Below, piece after piece: positions 22,102 through 31,733 of a stretch of DNA of 64,000 bases. A program made the position numbers and the translations under genes. Source of the DNA: Owenia fusiformis. Taxonomy: Eukaryota > Annelida > Polychaeta > Sabellida > Oweniidae. Numbering within the stretch: the first letter of the stretch is position 1; each line of letters starts with the position of its first letter. The stretch is from contig CAIIXF020000005.1 in the NCBI GenBank assembly GCA_903813345.2, positions 21,641,375-21,705,374 on the forward strand. Reading direction: 5' to 3'. Below the pieces are notes generated by a model. The model was not told the origin of the DNA, did no database searches, and saw only the letters and a list, made by a program, of their open reading frames with translations.

Positions 22102-23426
22102 CTAGATTGGTAAATTGAACAAAGTTCAATAAACAATGAACAAAGTTCAATTTAAGACTCCAGATTGATTTACTTGAGTAAAGAGCTGAGTAAGTAACTG
22201 AGTAGGAAGCTGAGTAAGTAGACGATTAAGTAATTGAGTAAGTAGCTGAGTAGGTAGCTGAGTAAGCAACTGAGTAGGTAGCTGAGTAGGTAGCTGAGTA
22301 CGTAGCTGAGCAAGTAGCTGAGTAGGTAGCTGAGAAGTACAGGGTGTTCAAAAAAACGCAACCCAAAGAAATCACTATATCTTGAAAAATATTGGTTCAA
22401 TTATGTTCATATTTTCAGGAAATAAAGAAGAGACTGTGTATGTATAGCTCCTGTAAATGGTTAGTTGTAAAACATGATGCCTTGGACACCTGCTCAAAAG
22501 ACAGTTGAACTAGGAAAATACGAAAAACGTAGTCAGGGGTGACTGCAACCGCAAAAAAATTAAATAACTTCCTAACCGTAGTGTTTTGGCTCTTCAAATT
22601 TGGCACAAATCATCTTCATTCACTGTATGGTAAATCTGTAGAGTGAAATCAAAATCACTTCAGGGACTTCACAGTCATGGTTGAAATGCTTTCAAATCGC
22701 AGTCAAACGCCCTGGTTCAGGGAGACTTACGAAGGCATTTTGACCATGACTGTAAAGTCCCTGGAACGATTTTGATGAAACTCCACAAATTCACCACACA
22801 TTAAATGAGGATAATTTGTGCCAAATCTGAAGTGCCAAAACACCATGGTTAGAAAGTTATTTGGTTTTATTGCTGTGGCAGTCACCTCTGACTACGTTTT
22901 CATATTTTCCAATTTCAGCTGTCATTTTAGCAGGTGTCCAAGGCATTATGTTTTACAACTTACTGACGAACGGAGCTATACAAACACAGTCTCTTCTTTC
23001 TTTTCCTGAAAAAATGAACATAATTGAATAAGTAATTTCCAAGATATAGTGATTTTCCATTCACGCTTTTCGTATTTTGCTAGCATATCTGCCTTTTGAG
23101 CTAGTGTCCAAGACATCATGTTTTACAACTAACTAACAACATGGGCTATACATACACAGCCTCTTCTTTCTTTCCTGAAAATATGAACATAATTGGATTA
23201 GTATTTTCCAAGATATAGCGATTTCTTTGGGTTGCGTTTTTTTTTTGAACACCCTGTAGGTAGTTAAGTAGGTGGCCGAGTAGGTATGTAGCCGAGTAGG
23301 TAAATTGACTGAATAATGATCTTTATTGGAAGCCTTATGGTTATCGAGAAAACTGGGAAAGAATAATAAAGAATAAAGAATACTGACGAAAACAATAGAC
23401 TCCAGATTTACATCTGGAGTCTAATA
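22102..23426 (-). mobile_element. Helitron-like element, GACTCC family, interrupted copy
   Basis: On the minus strand the 5' hairpin is AGACTCCAGAT-gtaa-ATCTGGAGTCT (about 23402-23428), followed by a TTCTTTATTATTC leader. The 3' end has ATCTGGAGTCTTAAA, hairpin TTGAAC-ttt-GTTCAA and CTAG (22102-22105) before TTAT. The body is an array of CTACTCAGCTACTTA units (plus strand GTAGCTGAGTAGG, about 22175-22335 and 23259-23310), broken by a mariner-like MITE. The open frame of LLSY repeats translates the array. TC/CTAG ends with a subterminal hairpin are Helitron hallmarks. Confidence 0.7.
22338..23258. mobile_element. Mariner-like MITE with duplicated inverted interior
   Basis: TACAGGGTGTTCAAAAAAAC at the left, GTTGCG-rich and TTGAACACCCTGTA at the right; TA on both ends. 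The about 300 bp after the left end pair with 22740-23055, and a third partial copy follows at 23065-23250, so the arm is present three times. The minus and plus open frames with MPNLK starts are two arm copies. No transposase. Confidence 0.7.
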
Positions 23427-23526
23427 ATAACTAGAAATTAAAAATTGAACAAGTTCAACTCCAGATGACAGACAGACCGACAGACAAACAGATAGATATA
23501 GACTCATATACATATATATTCATATA

Positions 23527-23932
23527 CACTACAGAAAGAAAAATTTTGTTTGACACCCTTACACAATTTAATTTTGTAGGCAGTCCTGACATTATTTTTA
23601 AAAAACTAATGTCTCACAAAAATTCTTATGTAATTTTACATTTAGCAAAGTTCATCTATCATTCACTCAAAAAATTGGATTAATGTGTCAACGATGCATC
23701 ACACTGATATTTAAATTTTTGTCAAGTTATATTTGTATTTTACAATTATCTTGTATTTTTGTATTTTACATTTCATGATGTAATTAGAATTGTATTTTAC
23801 AACAACTTTATTTTTGTATTCAGTAGTTAGTTTAGTCTGAGGACAGTTTTGTAGATTGTAGTTTTTAGTTTTTAGTGACTAATATATCATTGTAATGACA
23901 TCAGAGAGTCAATAAAAGATATATATATATAC
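23527..23932 (+). mobile_element. LINE copy 2, 5'-truncated
   Basis: Begins at ACTACAGAAAGAAAAA, corresponding to about 20608 of the long copy, and runs through the final about 50 codons, stop (23681-23683), 3' UTR and (AT)n tail. By eye it differs at only a handful of positions. 5' truncation is the usual outcome of target-primed reverse transcription. An open frame starting upstream at 23465 is fortuitous. Confidence 0.93.
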
Positions 23933-24547
23933 AAAAAAACGCCACTTTTTTACACTACAACTTTTTTATTTTCCAACCTACATACCCCAAATTTTTCAGT
24001 TATATAGTGCCAGGGGTTCTCAGTAATGGTATGATGTAACAAGTCCTTCAACTTAGATTATATTTGATCTAAAAGGGGAGTTCAATTGGTCCGCCACCCT
24101 AATTGATGATATATTTTAGCTTTAGTCGCCTTGCTGATATAGCAGTATCAATGAAATGTTAGCTATGTTTTTTTCAACCGGTCTTAATTGCCAGCTTTTG
24201 TTGAGCAATTTTCTAGATTGGGTGCCTTCATACAATCTCCTGGGGACCTTCCCCTACCCTAAACTCACTGGGGTTTGCATCAGGGCTATTACCTTGGCGG
24301 TCATCAGGTCATCAGGCCATATCAGTTCAGGAACATTTTGCAAATTATGCTTATTTCTCATGGCACACCACATGTTTAAGTGAGACGCTGGTGACATATT
24401 TTATTCAAGTAAAAGTGTACAATTCATGATGGATGGCTATAAAACGACTTCAAGTTTCATTTGGTATGCAAATTATAATTTTGTACCAAAAATTAAAAAA
24501 GTTATAGCATTTTGAAAAAAAGTGGCATTTTTTTGGCCCACCCTGTA
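23932..24547. mobile_element. Mariner-like MITE abutting the LINE tail
   Basis: Right end AAAAAAGTGGCATTTTTTTG then GCCCACCCTGTA; the left end AAAAAAACGCCACTTTTTTA is its inverse but lacks the outer TACAGGGTGGGCC, being joined directly to the LINE's (AT)n tail. Confidence 0.6.
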
Positions 24548-24557
24548 TATATATATA

Positions 24558-24625
24558 TACAGGGTGTCAAATGGCGTTGTGCCCCCCTTCCACAGCATAA
24601 ACTTAGAAAGGTAAATGAGAAAAAT
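24558..24625. repeat. Solo left end of the TACAGGGTGTCAAAT MITE
   Basis: TACAGGGTGTCAAATGGC followed by a CCCCCC run, like the left end of the complete element at 62223-62843. No partner right end was found nearby. Confidence 0.45.
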
Positions 24626-24627
24626 GA

Positions 24628-24774
24628 TATAGATTAGATTAGATTAGTTTAGAGATTAGATTAGATCAGATATTAGATTAGAGATTAGATTAGATTAATG
24701 ATTAGATTAGAGATTAGATTAGATTAGATTAGATTAGATTAGATAGATTAGATAGATTAGATAGATAGATAGAT
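24628..24774. repeat. (GATTA)n / (GATA)n microsatellite
   Basis: Slightly irregular AGATT pentamer array that turns into TAGA tetramers at its right end. Confidence 0.9.
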
Positions 24775-25149
24775 GTTCAATATTTTCTTCAGTAATCCTG
24801 ACTTTCTATAAGGATACCATCAAATCGATTTTTCGAAATTTCAAAATGGCGTAGAATCTTAACTATCAGTCGGATTTCAGTTTTGATTTCAGATCCGTAA
24901 TCCTGAGACTATGTAGATGATTTTTTAAAAATGGGTCAATTGAAGCAAGTTGAAAAATGACCAATTTTACCATTTTCAAATATCTCAAAATTGGTTAGCT
25001 TTGTCTCCAAGGAACATAATGAAAAAAGACCAAGAAAAAATATTGAAAGATGACTGAGAAAAATGGTAAAATAGTGAAATCACAAGATTTGACTGAGCTC
25101 TTGACCTTTGACCTAGATAAAAATTTGACCCTATTTCCCACCAACTAGA
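24775..25149. other. Intronic; diverged core-repeat fragment
   Basis: GATTTTTTAAAAATGGGTCAA, GAAGCAAGTTG and GACCTTTGACCTAGAT words relate it to the cores at 6400-7900 and 63370-63620. No gene. Confidence 0.4.
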
Positions 25150-25718
25150 TACAGGGTGGTCAAAAAAACTGGAAGCCCTTACACCATTATCCTAATATCT
25201 TAATTATTTTAAGAAATAACTTTGCACATTTGTACATCACTCAATTTCCTACCAGCCTACCATATTTCATGACCATCTGATTGATAGTCATTGTGTTACA
25301 GCACTTTAAAGAACATTCCCGGTGGCCACTATTGCGCTGAAGACCAACCTGCACATGTCGTCCAAAATGTCCCTACCTATGGGGATATGGCAGAGATAGA
25401 GTATATAATAATGAGCCCAGGACAATTGCAGACCTCAAAAGTGAGATCATCTGTATCATTCAGGCCATACCTGCTGAGGAATGCATTTGGATCATTGACA
25501 GCTGTACAGGTTTGCCTCCAGCGCAATGATGGCCAAACCTGAAGCATGTTGTTCAAAGTGCTGTATAATTGTGACTATCAGTCTGATGGTCATGAAATAT
25601 GGTAGGGTGGTAGGAAATTGAATGATTTACAAATGTGTGAAATATGAGGGAGTAATTTCTTAAAATGACAAAGATATGAGGAAAATCCAGGGTTTCTGTT
25701 TTTTTTGACCACCCTGTA
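25150..25718. mobile_element. Mariner-like MITE, TACAGGGTGGTC family
   Basis: TACAGGGTGGTCAAAAAAAC and, at the right, TTTTTTGACCACCCTGTA. Inverted repeats extend about 180 bp (for example CTACCATATTTCATGACCAT against ATGGTCATGAAATATGGTAG). TA at both ends. Internal open frames are not genes. Confidence 0.75.
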
Positions 25719-25909
25719 CTATACCTAAATTGACCATATAATAGTCTTGAAAAGATACCTTATTCACCTTTCCACAAAGTAAAGCAAATTGATAATTTCC
25801 AATAAATGTCGTCAATGCCTGAAAGTTTTGAAGAATTAGTACAGCCAGCATAGGAATATTTTGATTTAACTGCAATAAAAAGGATTCTATTTGCCCAATG
25901 CACTAATTA

Positions 25910-27535
25910 TTCCATTGAACGAAGTTCGGAGGGATATAGGGAACGCCTCTGTCCGTCAGTCTGTCTGTCTGCCATTTTGAAAAATGGCCACCATTTTTAC
26001 GTGTGTTATTTAACATTTACTGAAAGTCAAAAAGTAGTGGAGCGATTTTGTTCATATTTGTTATGTGAATACTTTAAGCATGGCCCAATGTCTAATGACA
26101 CTTTGGGTAGTAGGCGGTCATTTTTCAAAATGGCTGCCATTTTTACTTGTGTTATTTTACATTTTTTACTCTTAACTCAAAAAGTAGTAGAGCGATTTTG
26201 TTCATATTTTATATGTGAAAAATATAAGCATGGCACACTGTCTAATGACACTTTGGGTAGTAGGCGGCCATTTTGAAAAATGGCCTCTGTTTTTTGTTAC
26301 ATTTTTTACTATAACTTGAAAAGTAGTGGAGCGATTTTGTTCATATTTGATATGTGAATACTTATGAGCCTTGCACACTGTCTCATGACACTTCGCTTAG
26401 TAGGTGGCCATTTTAAAAAATGGCTGTAATTTTTACATTTTTTACTATAACTTGAAAAGTATTGGAGCGATTTTGTTCATATTTGATATGTGAATACTTT
26501 AAGCATGGCACATTGTGTAATAAAACTTTTGGGAGTAGTCGGCCACCATTTTTATGTGTATTATTTTACATTTTTATAATAATTCAAAAAATTATACAGC
26601 GATTTTGTTCATACATGTATTTGATATGTGAATACTCGTAAAGATTGCATACTGTCTTATGACATTTTGGGTAGTAGGCGGCCATTTTAAAAAATGACCA
26701 GCATTTACATGTATGTGTGTGCGATTTTTAAAATTTTTTATATGTGGCTACTTAAAAGCATATTACTTCTTCTGATGACAACTTGGCTAGTGAGCAACCA
26801 TTATGAAAATGTTGGCCTTTCTTATGGGTGTTATTTTATATTTGCTATATATTTTGTTTGCTATATACTTTTTGGCGTTGCCGTTGTTCTGGTTATTTTT
26901 AATCACATATGAAATATGGACTGGGCACTTTCATTCCCAAATCTTATGTAATTTAATTTAATCATTATTTGACAGAACTATTGTTATCCCATCAAATGAA
27001 GTTCGGAGGGATATAGGGAACCTCCGTCCGTCCGTCCAGGCAATAACTCAAATACCCTTGGCCAGATTTTGTTCATGGTAGAAGTTCAGCTCGTAAGCTG
27101 ATTTTCAAAATGGCTGCTCATTTAAAAATTGCGGCCATTTTACAGATTATACAGTTATTAAGGTACAGTATGTAAAACTGTAATAGCAATATGTTTTAAA
27201 TGTAAAAAACTTAGTAGGACAAATAGGACATTAATAAAGCTAGAAATGTAGGTATTAAAGAAGCACATGGCAGCCTTCTTGAAAAATGGCAGCCTTTACT
27301 TGCTATTTTACAATTTTTGCTGTGACTCAAAAAGTAGTAGATTGTTTTTGTTCATATTTGGAATGTGAATACTCTAATAAGCATGGCACACTGTCTAATG
27401 ACACTTTTGGTAGAAGGGGGCCATTTTGAAAAATGGCCGCCATATTAATGTATTTTACTATAACAGGAAAACTAGTGGAGCGATTTTGTTCATATTTGGT
27501 ATGTGAATTGGTAGAAGGCGACCATTTTAGTTTTA
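25910..27535 (+). mobile_element. Helitron (GAACGAAGTTCG family) 5' pieces, two starts
   Basis: 5' ends at 25910 (TCCATTGAACGAAGTTCG) and 26987 (TCCCATCAAATGAAGTTCG), each followed by GGAGGGATATAGGGAAC and a TCCG/TCTG tract. The body is a tandem core of about 130 bp with CATTTTGAAAAATGGC and AGTAGTGGAGCGATTTTGTT. No 3' end precedes exon 28531-28640, so these are fragments, not a whole element spanning the exon. The MAAIF-type open frames come from the core. Confidence 0.6.
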
Positions 27536-27758
27536 GTCTTAGTTTATTAAGACTTCTCAGATCAGCCTCACATACCCGGGCTCACATGTCTTGTGCGATT
27601 GTAAACAAAAAATGTAAATTATATTATCTGATAGTGGTCATACAATATCCTGTTAAATGGTTATTATGTCGTAGTAAAAAGTTCCATTAGAAATTCACCA
27701 TGAGTGACACTCGCGCAATAAAGAATAAATAAAAAATAAGAAAAGCTACAAAAGCCAT

Positions 27759-27960
27759 AGGAGACCCTTTTTAGGGTCTCCTAATAAGAATAAGAATAAG
27801 AAAACTGACGAAAACAATAGAGTCCAGAGTCTGGAGTCTAATAATAAGAAAAAAGAAAAATGGCAAAAGCAATAGACTCCAGATTTCATCCGGAGTCTAA
27901 TAAGACTAAGAAAAAAGAAAAATGGCAAAATAATAGACTCCAGATTTCATCTGGAGTCTA
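27759..27960 (-). mobile_element. Row of nested Helitron 5' ends
   Basis: On the minus strand four hairpin leaders follow each other about 65 bp apart: three versions of AGACTCC...GGAGTCT (at about 27825, 27887 and 27945) and one AGGAGACCC-taaaa-AGGGTCTCCT (27759-27784). Each is followed by CTATTG-CTTTTG/CGTC and a TTCTTATT run. Confidence 0.6.
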
Positions 27961-28232
27961 GTAACTTATGAATATTTTTAGAGCTGTGGATTAATTCAAA
28001 TAATTCTAAAAAATTTAACATTGTTTTGAATCAAGTATGTCCCCCATCCCACGTACTTGAAAAAATGTTTGTTTTATAATCAGCAACATGCCTGGAGTCT
28101 AGTAACTTATGAATATTTTTAGAGCTGTGGATTAATTCAAATAATTCTAAAAAATTTAACATTGTTTTGAATCAAGTATGTCCCCCATCCCACGTACTTG
28201 AAAAAATGTTTGTTTTATAATCAGCAACATGC
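27951..28232. repeat. Exact tandem duplication of 141 bp
   Basis: 27951-28091 and 28092-28232 look identical base for base by eye (both start CTGGAGTCTAGTAACTTATG and end CAGCAACATGC). Confidence 0.9.
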
Positions 28233-28240
28233 CTTTACAT

Positions 28241-28453
28241 CACACTGGAGTAGCCTGACAACGGTAAAGTCAGATGCCGTTGTCACAAATGGTGGACATA
28301 ACGGTTGCTTCAATTAGATTTTCATGAACTGTATGTTTAATAGAGCACCTAGACTAAATGAGGACCAAGTGATTAAACAGTTGAAGCGACGATTATGTCC
28401 GGCATTTGTGACAACAGTATCTGACTTTACCATTGTCAGGCTATTCCAGTGTG
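28241..28453. mobile_element. 213-bp TIR MITE, CACACTGGAGTAGCCTGACA
   Basis: Long inverted repeats of about 70 bp cover most of the element (CAGATGCCGTTGTCACAAAT against ATTTGTGACAACAGTATCTG). TACAT flanks both sides (28236-28240, 28454-28458) as a 5-bp duplication. It lies 77 bp upstream of the next exon. Confidence 0.75.
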
Positions 28454-28530
28454 TACATGTTATTCTTTGATTTCAATGGGTTGTAAAATGTTTAAGTCAT
28501 GTTTGTTTTACAAGTTTGATATTGATGTAG

Positions 28531-28640
28531 GTTGAGACAAAAACTTGGCAATGACTGGGCCAGTATAGGGGCAGAGCTTGGCAGGAGTGCTGCCTCTGTC
28601 AAAGATAGATGTCGCCTTATGAAAGATACATGTAACTCTG
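28531..28640 (+). CDS. DMTF1: DMTF1 exon (rest of Myb repeat 1)
   Basis: 110 bp, acceptor TTGATGTAG, donor CTG|gtaagt. Enters with one base (completing Glu) and leaves with one base (G of a Gly codon). The peptide reads ELRQKLGNDWASIGAELG then RSAASVKDRCRLMKD, the helix-turn-helix half of the first Myb repeat; Trp in NDW and the SVKDR recognition-helix segment are kept. It is almost identical to vertebrate DMTF1 (HGNDWATIGAALG as remembered). Confidence 0.96.
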
Positions 28641-28689
28641 GTAAGTCCAATAATTTATATGTTACTAACAATTTAGCTGTTAAAGTAGG

Positions 28690-29440
28690 TCACCATGGTT
28701 CACAATAGCCCCCACATGGGAGCAGCCCCCATAAAATGCTAAATACCTGTTTATTGATCTTTCGACCTTGATTGATTCTTGAATCCATAAACATTGACTT
28801 TGACGTCAGGTCAACTTATCTCGGGTCACAAAGTGTCATAGCAGCACTGATGGTCTTAAACAACAAAATCCTAGATATTGACCATTGAACTTTGAATGAC
28901 CTTGACCTCAGGTCACCTAATCATGGGTCACCAAGAGTCACAGTAGCCCCCCTCCTAAAATAGCCAAATATTAGATATTGACCTTTCACCTTGAGATGAC
29001 ATTGACCCATAAACATTGACCTTGACCTCAGGTCACCTAATCATGGGTCACTAAGGGTTACAGCAGCCCCCAGGGTCTTAAAACACCAAATACCTTTATA
29101 TTAATTAACCTTTGACCTAGGACTGACCCTAAACTCGTGTCACCTAATTATGGCTCCCCAAGCGTCACAGCAGCTTCATAGTTCCTTAAAACAGCAAATA
29201 CTTAGACATTGACCTTTGATCTTGAGATGACCTTGATTGATAAGCATAGACCTTGAACTCTGGTCACCTCATTATTATTGGCTGCCAAGGGTCACAGCAG
29301 CCCCAAGGACCTTAAATCACCAAATACCTAGATGTTGACCTTGATCTAGGAATGACCTTGACCTCAGGTGAGTGACATAATCATTGGACACCAATACTCA
29401 GATTAGCCCCCAAATGCATTAAATGACCAAATACCAAGAT
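28690..29440. repeat. Minisatellite of about 120-bp units rich in GACCTTGACC
   Basis: About six units recognised by CCTAATCATGGGTCACCAAG, CAGCAGCCCCC and TGACCTTGACCTCAGGTCA. Units differ by substitutions and small gaps. It lies 50 bp downstream of the exon donor, inside the intron. Confidence 0.75.
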
Positions 29441-29988
29441 TTTAAATGCTGATGCCTAGGGACATAGGAGCTCTGCTCGAGAAAGGATTTTTCAAGATGG
29501 CAGCTTAATTTCAAAATGGCGGCCATTTTTCGTAAAAAAACGTTATCTTTGATAACTCAAATACCATTGAATGGATTTGGTTCAAATTCTATATGCTGAT
29601 GCCTAGAGACAAAGAAGTTCTGCTCAAAAATGAATTTTCAAGATGGCCACTGAATTTCAAAATGGCCGCCATTTTTTGTAAAAAACGTAATTAATGATAA
29701 CTCAAATACTGGTGGATGGACTTGGTTCCAATTTTATATGCTGATGTTTAGGGAAAAGGGAGATCTGCTTCAGAAGAAATTTCAAAGGCGATAGCTGAAT
29801 TTCAAAATGGCTGCCATTTTTCATTAAAACTAAAGTTGACAGCTGAATTTCAAAATGGCAACCATGTTTCATAAAGACATAATCTTTGATATATCAAATA
29901 CCAGTAGATGAATTTGGCTCAATTTTTTTTATCAAAACATGTTTTGTTCAATGGGATTTGCTACTCCGTGGAGTTGCTGTTTTTCTAG
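29440..29988 (+). mobile_element. Helitron (GAACGAAGTTCG family) 3' part
   Basis: Three to four core units (TATGCTGATGCCTAGGGACA, CAAAATGGCCGCCATTTTT) and a complete 3' end: GTTCAATGGGATTTGC, hairpin CTCCGTGGAG, TTGCTGTTTTTCTAG before TT. Confidence 0.7.
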
Positions 29989-30383
29989 TTCAAATATCAG
30001 TTGATGGATTTGATTGAAATTTTATAAGCGTTTGCCTTTTGGGTGAAGAACCACTGCTCAATTCAAAATGGCTGCCAATTTTCATAATAAATGTAGTCTT
30101 TGATAATTCAAATACTGGTTTCTGGATTTTGTTCAATTTTACATGATGATGCCTAGGAGCAAAGGAGCCTTGCTGAAGAAGGGCCACTGATTTCAAAATG
30201 GACGCTATTTTTCATAAAAAATGTGAACTTTTATAAATCATATACCAGAGAACAGATCTGGTTAAAATTAAACATTTTTGATGCCTAACAACACAGTAGC
30301 TTTGTCTGGGAAAGAATTTCCAAGATGGCAGTTGAATTTGGAGTCTGAAATTGAACTTGTTCAATTTCCAAAGTCTAGTTATT
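29989..30383 (+). mobile_element. Helitron fragment ending in TTGAAC hairpin and CTAG
   Basis: Core units like the preceding element (GGATTTG, ATGGCTGCC), then GGAGTCTGAAA, hairpin TTGAAC-t-TGTTCAA and AAAGTCTAG before TTATTATT. The core and the GACTCC-type end come from different families. Confidence 0.5.
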
Positions 30384-31473
30384 ATTCTTTCCCAGTTTTC
30401 TCGTTAACTAGAAGATATTGAGTCAAGTCTTATATATGGTCCATTTAGGTCCTAGATTTAGTTTCTCGGAAATTGGGTCAAATTTTATCTAGGTCAAAGG
30501 TCAAGAACTAGGTCAAATCTTACATTTTCATCATTCTGTCATTTGTCTTCGTCGTTGTTTATCATAACTCCTAAATCTTTTTTTCATCATGTAGCTTAGA
30601 AAAAGCCAAAGCAAAGATATGACATTAGATTTTTGATTACGCTTACCGATTTTGAAATATGGCGTCCAGAAAGTAGGTCACAATAAAAAGTTCTCCAAAT
30701 TTAACATATGAGTTATGAATTAAGGGTAGAATTTTCTCAGGAATCCAAATCTGCAAACCAAATTTCGATCCGACTCTCGGTTCGGAAGTTATGGCGTTTT
30801 GAAAGTTCAAAAATCACTAAATTTGGTGCCCCATGTTATGTCAATGAGAAAAAGGATTTTTTGAAGTGTAAAATACCAGATATAGACTGAGTACAGCTTA
30901 ACATTCTGAAAGCCTATAAAAGAATGGGACTTCGAAGGCTATCTAGCTTTAAAATTTGGACACCAAAATGCCTAGGTCAAAATCTAGGTCAAATTCATAG
31001 TTTTTCCTTATTTTTGCGATTCTGACATTATACTTTAATGATTAGCTTCGAAATTTTGTATACAGGTAGCAAAGAGTGTGTTTATAGTGATAGCCTTTTG
31101 CCCTCAGAAAGTATTTTGACCCACTTTTGAGATATGGTGTCTGTAAAGTAGGTCAAAATAAAAAGTTCTCATAATTTAACTTAGTAGTTATGAATTAAGG
31201 GTAGAATTTTCTCAGGAATCCGATTCTGCAAACCAAATTTCAATCAGACTTTCGGTCAAAAATTCCTACTTACCTACCTACCTACATACCTACTCGGCTA
31301 CTTACTTAGCTACCTACTTCTCCACTACCTACTCAGCTACTTACTCAGCTACCTACTTACTCAATTACTTAATCATCTACTTACTCAGCTTCCTACTCAG
31401 TTACTTACTCAGCTCTTTACTCAAGTCAATCAATCTGGAGTCTTAAATTGAACTTTGTTCAATTTACCAATCT
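30384..31473 (+). mobile_element. Helitron-like element, GACTCC family, plus-strand copy
   Basis: Starts within the leader TTATTATTCTTTCCCAGTTT that follows the 5' hairpin in the 22102-23426 copy; the hairpin itself is absent. Core units carry AAAGTAGGTCACAATAAAAA and CAAACCAAATTTCGATCCGA; then a CTACTCAGCTACTTA array (about 31262-31425) and the 3' end GGAGTCTTAAA, TTGAAC-ttt-GTTCAA, CAATCTAG before TTAT. Confidence 0.65.
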
Positions 31474-31733
31474 AGTTATCCTTGATATGTGGGATCAATT
31501 TGTAGAAAAATATGTATATTTTCAAAAATTAGCAATAAAAAGCATTCAAGATTACTGATATGAGTATATTTTGGTTGATTTGGGAGGTATGTATCACTTC
31601 CTGTGAAAATGTGAATTTTTATCAGTCTCAGAAAATGTCTCCAGAATGTATAAACCCAACTTGGCAGATGTCCCTACATTGTTTGATTGCGTCACTCTAC
31701 ATACACTCATCGGATTAATATGTTGTATATATG

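Noticed and set aside
22170-22400. LLSY-repeat protein frame on the minus strand
   Set aside because: Translation of the CTACTCAGCTACTTA array of a Helitron.
26986-29988. One Helitron running from the 5' end at 26987 to the 3' end at 29988, with captured exon 28531-28640
   Set aside because: The exon is in phase with the rest of DMTF1 and has normal splice sites, and other unrelated elements lie between; the two ends are better read as separate fragments.
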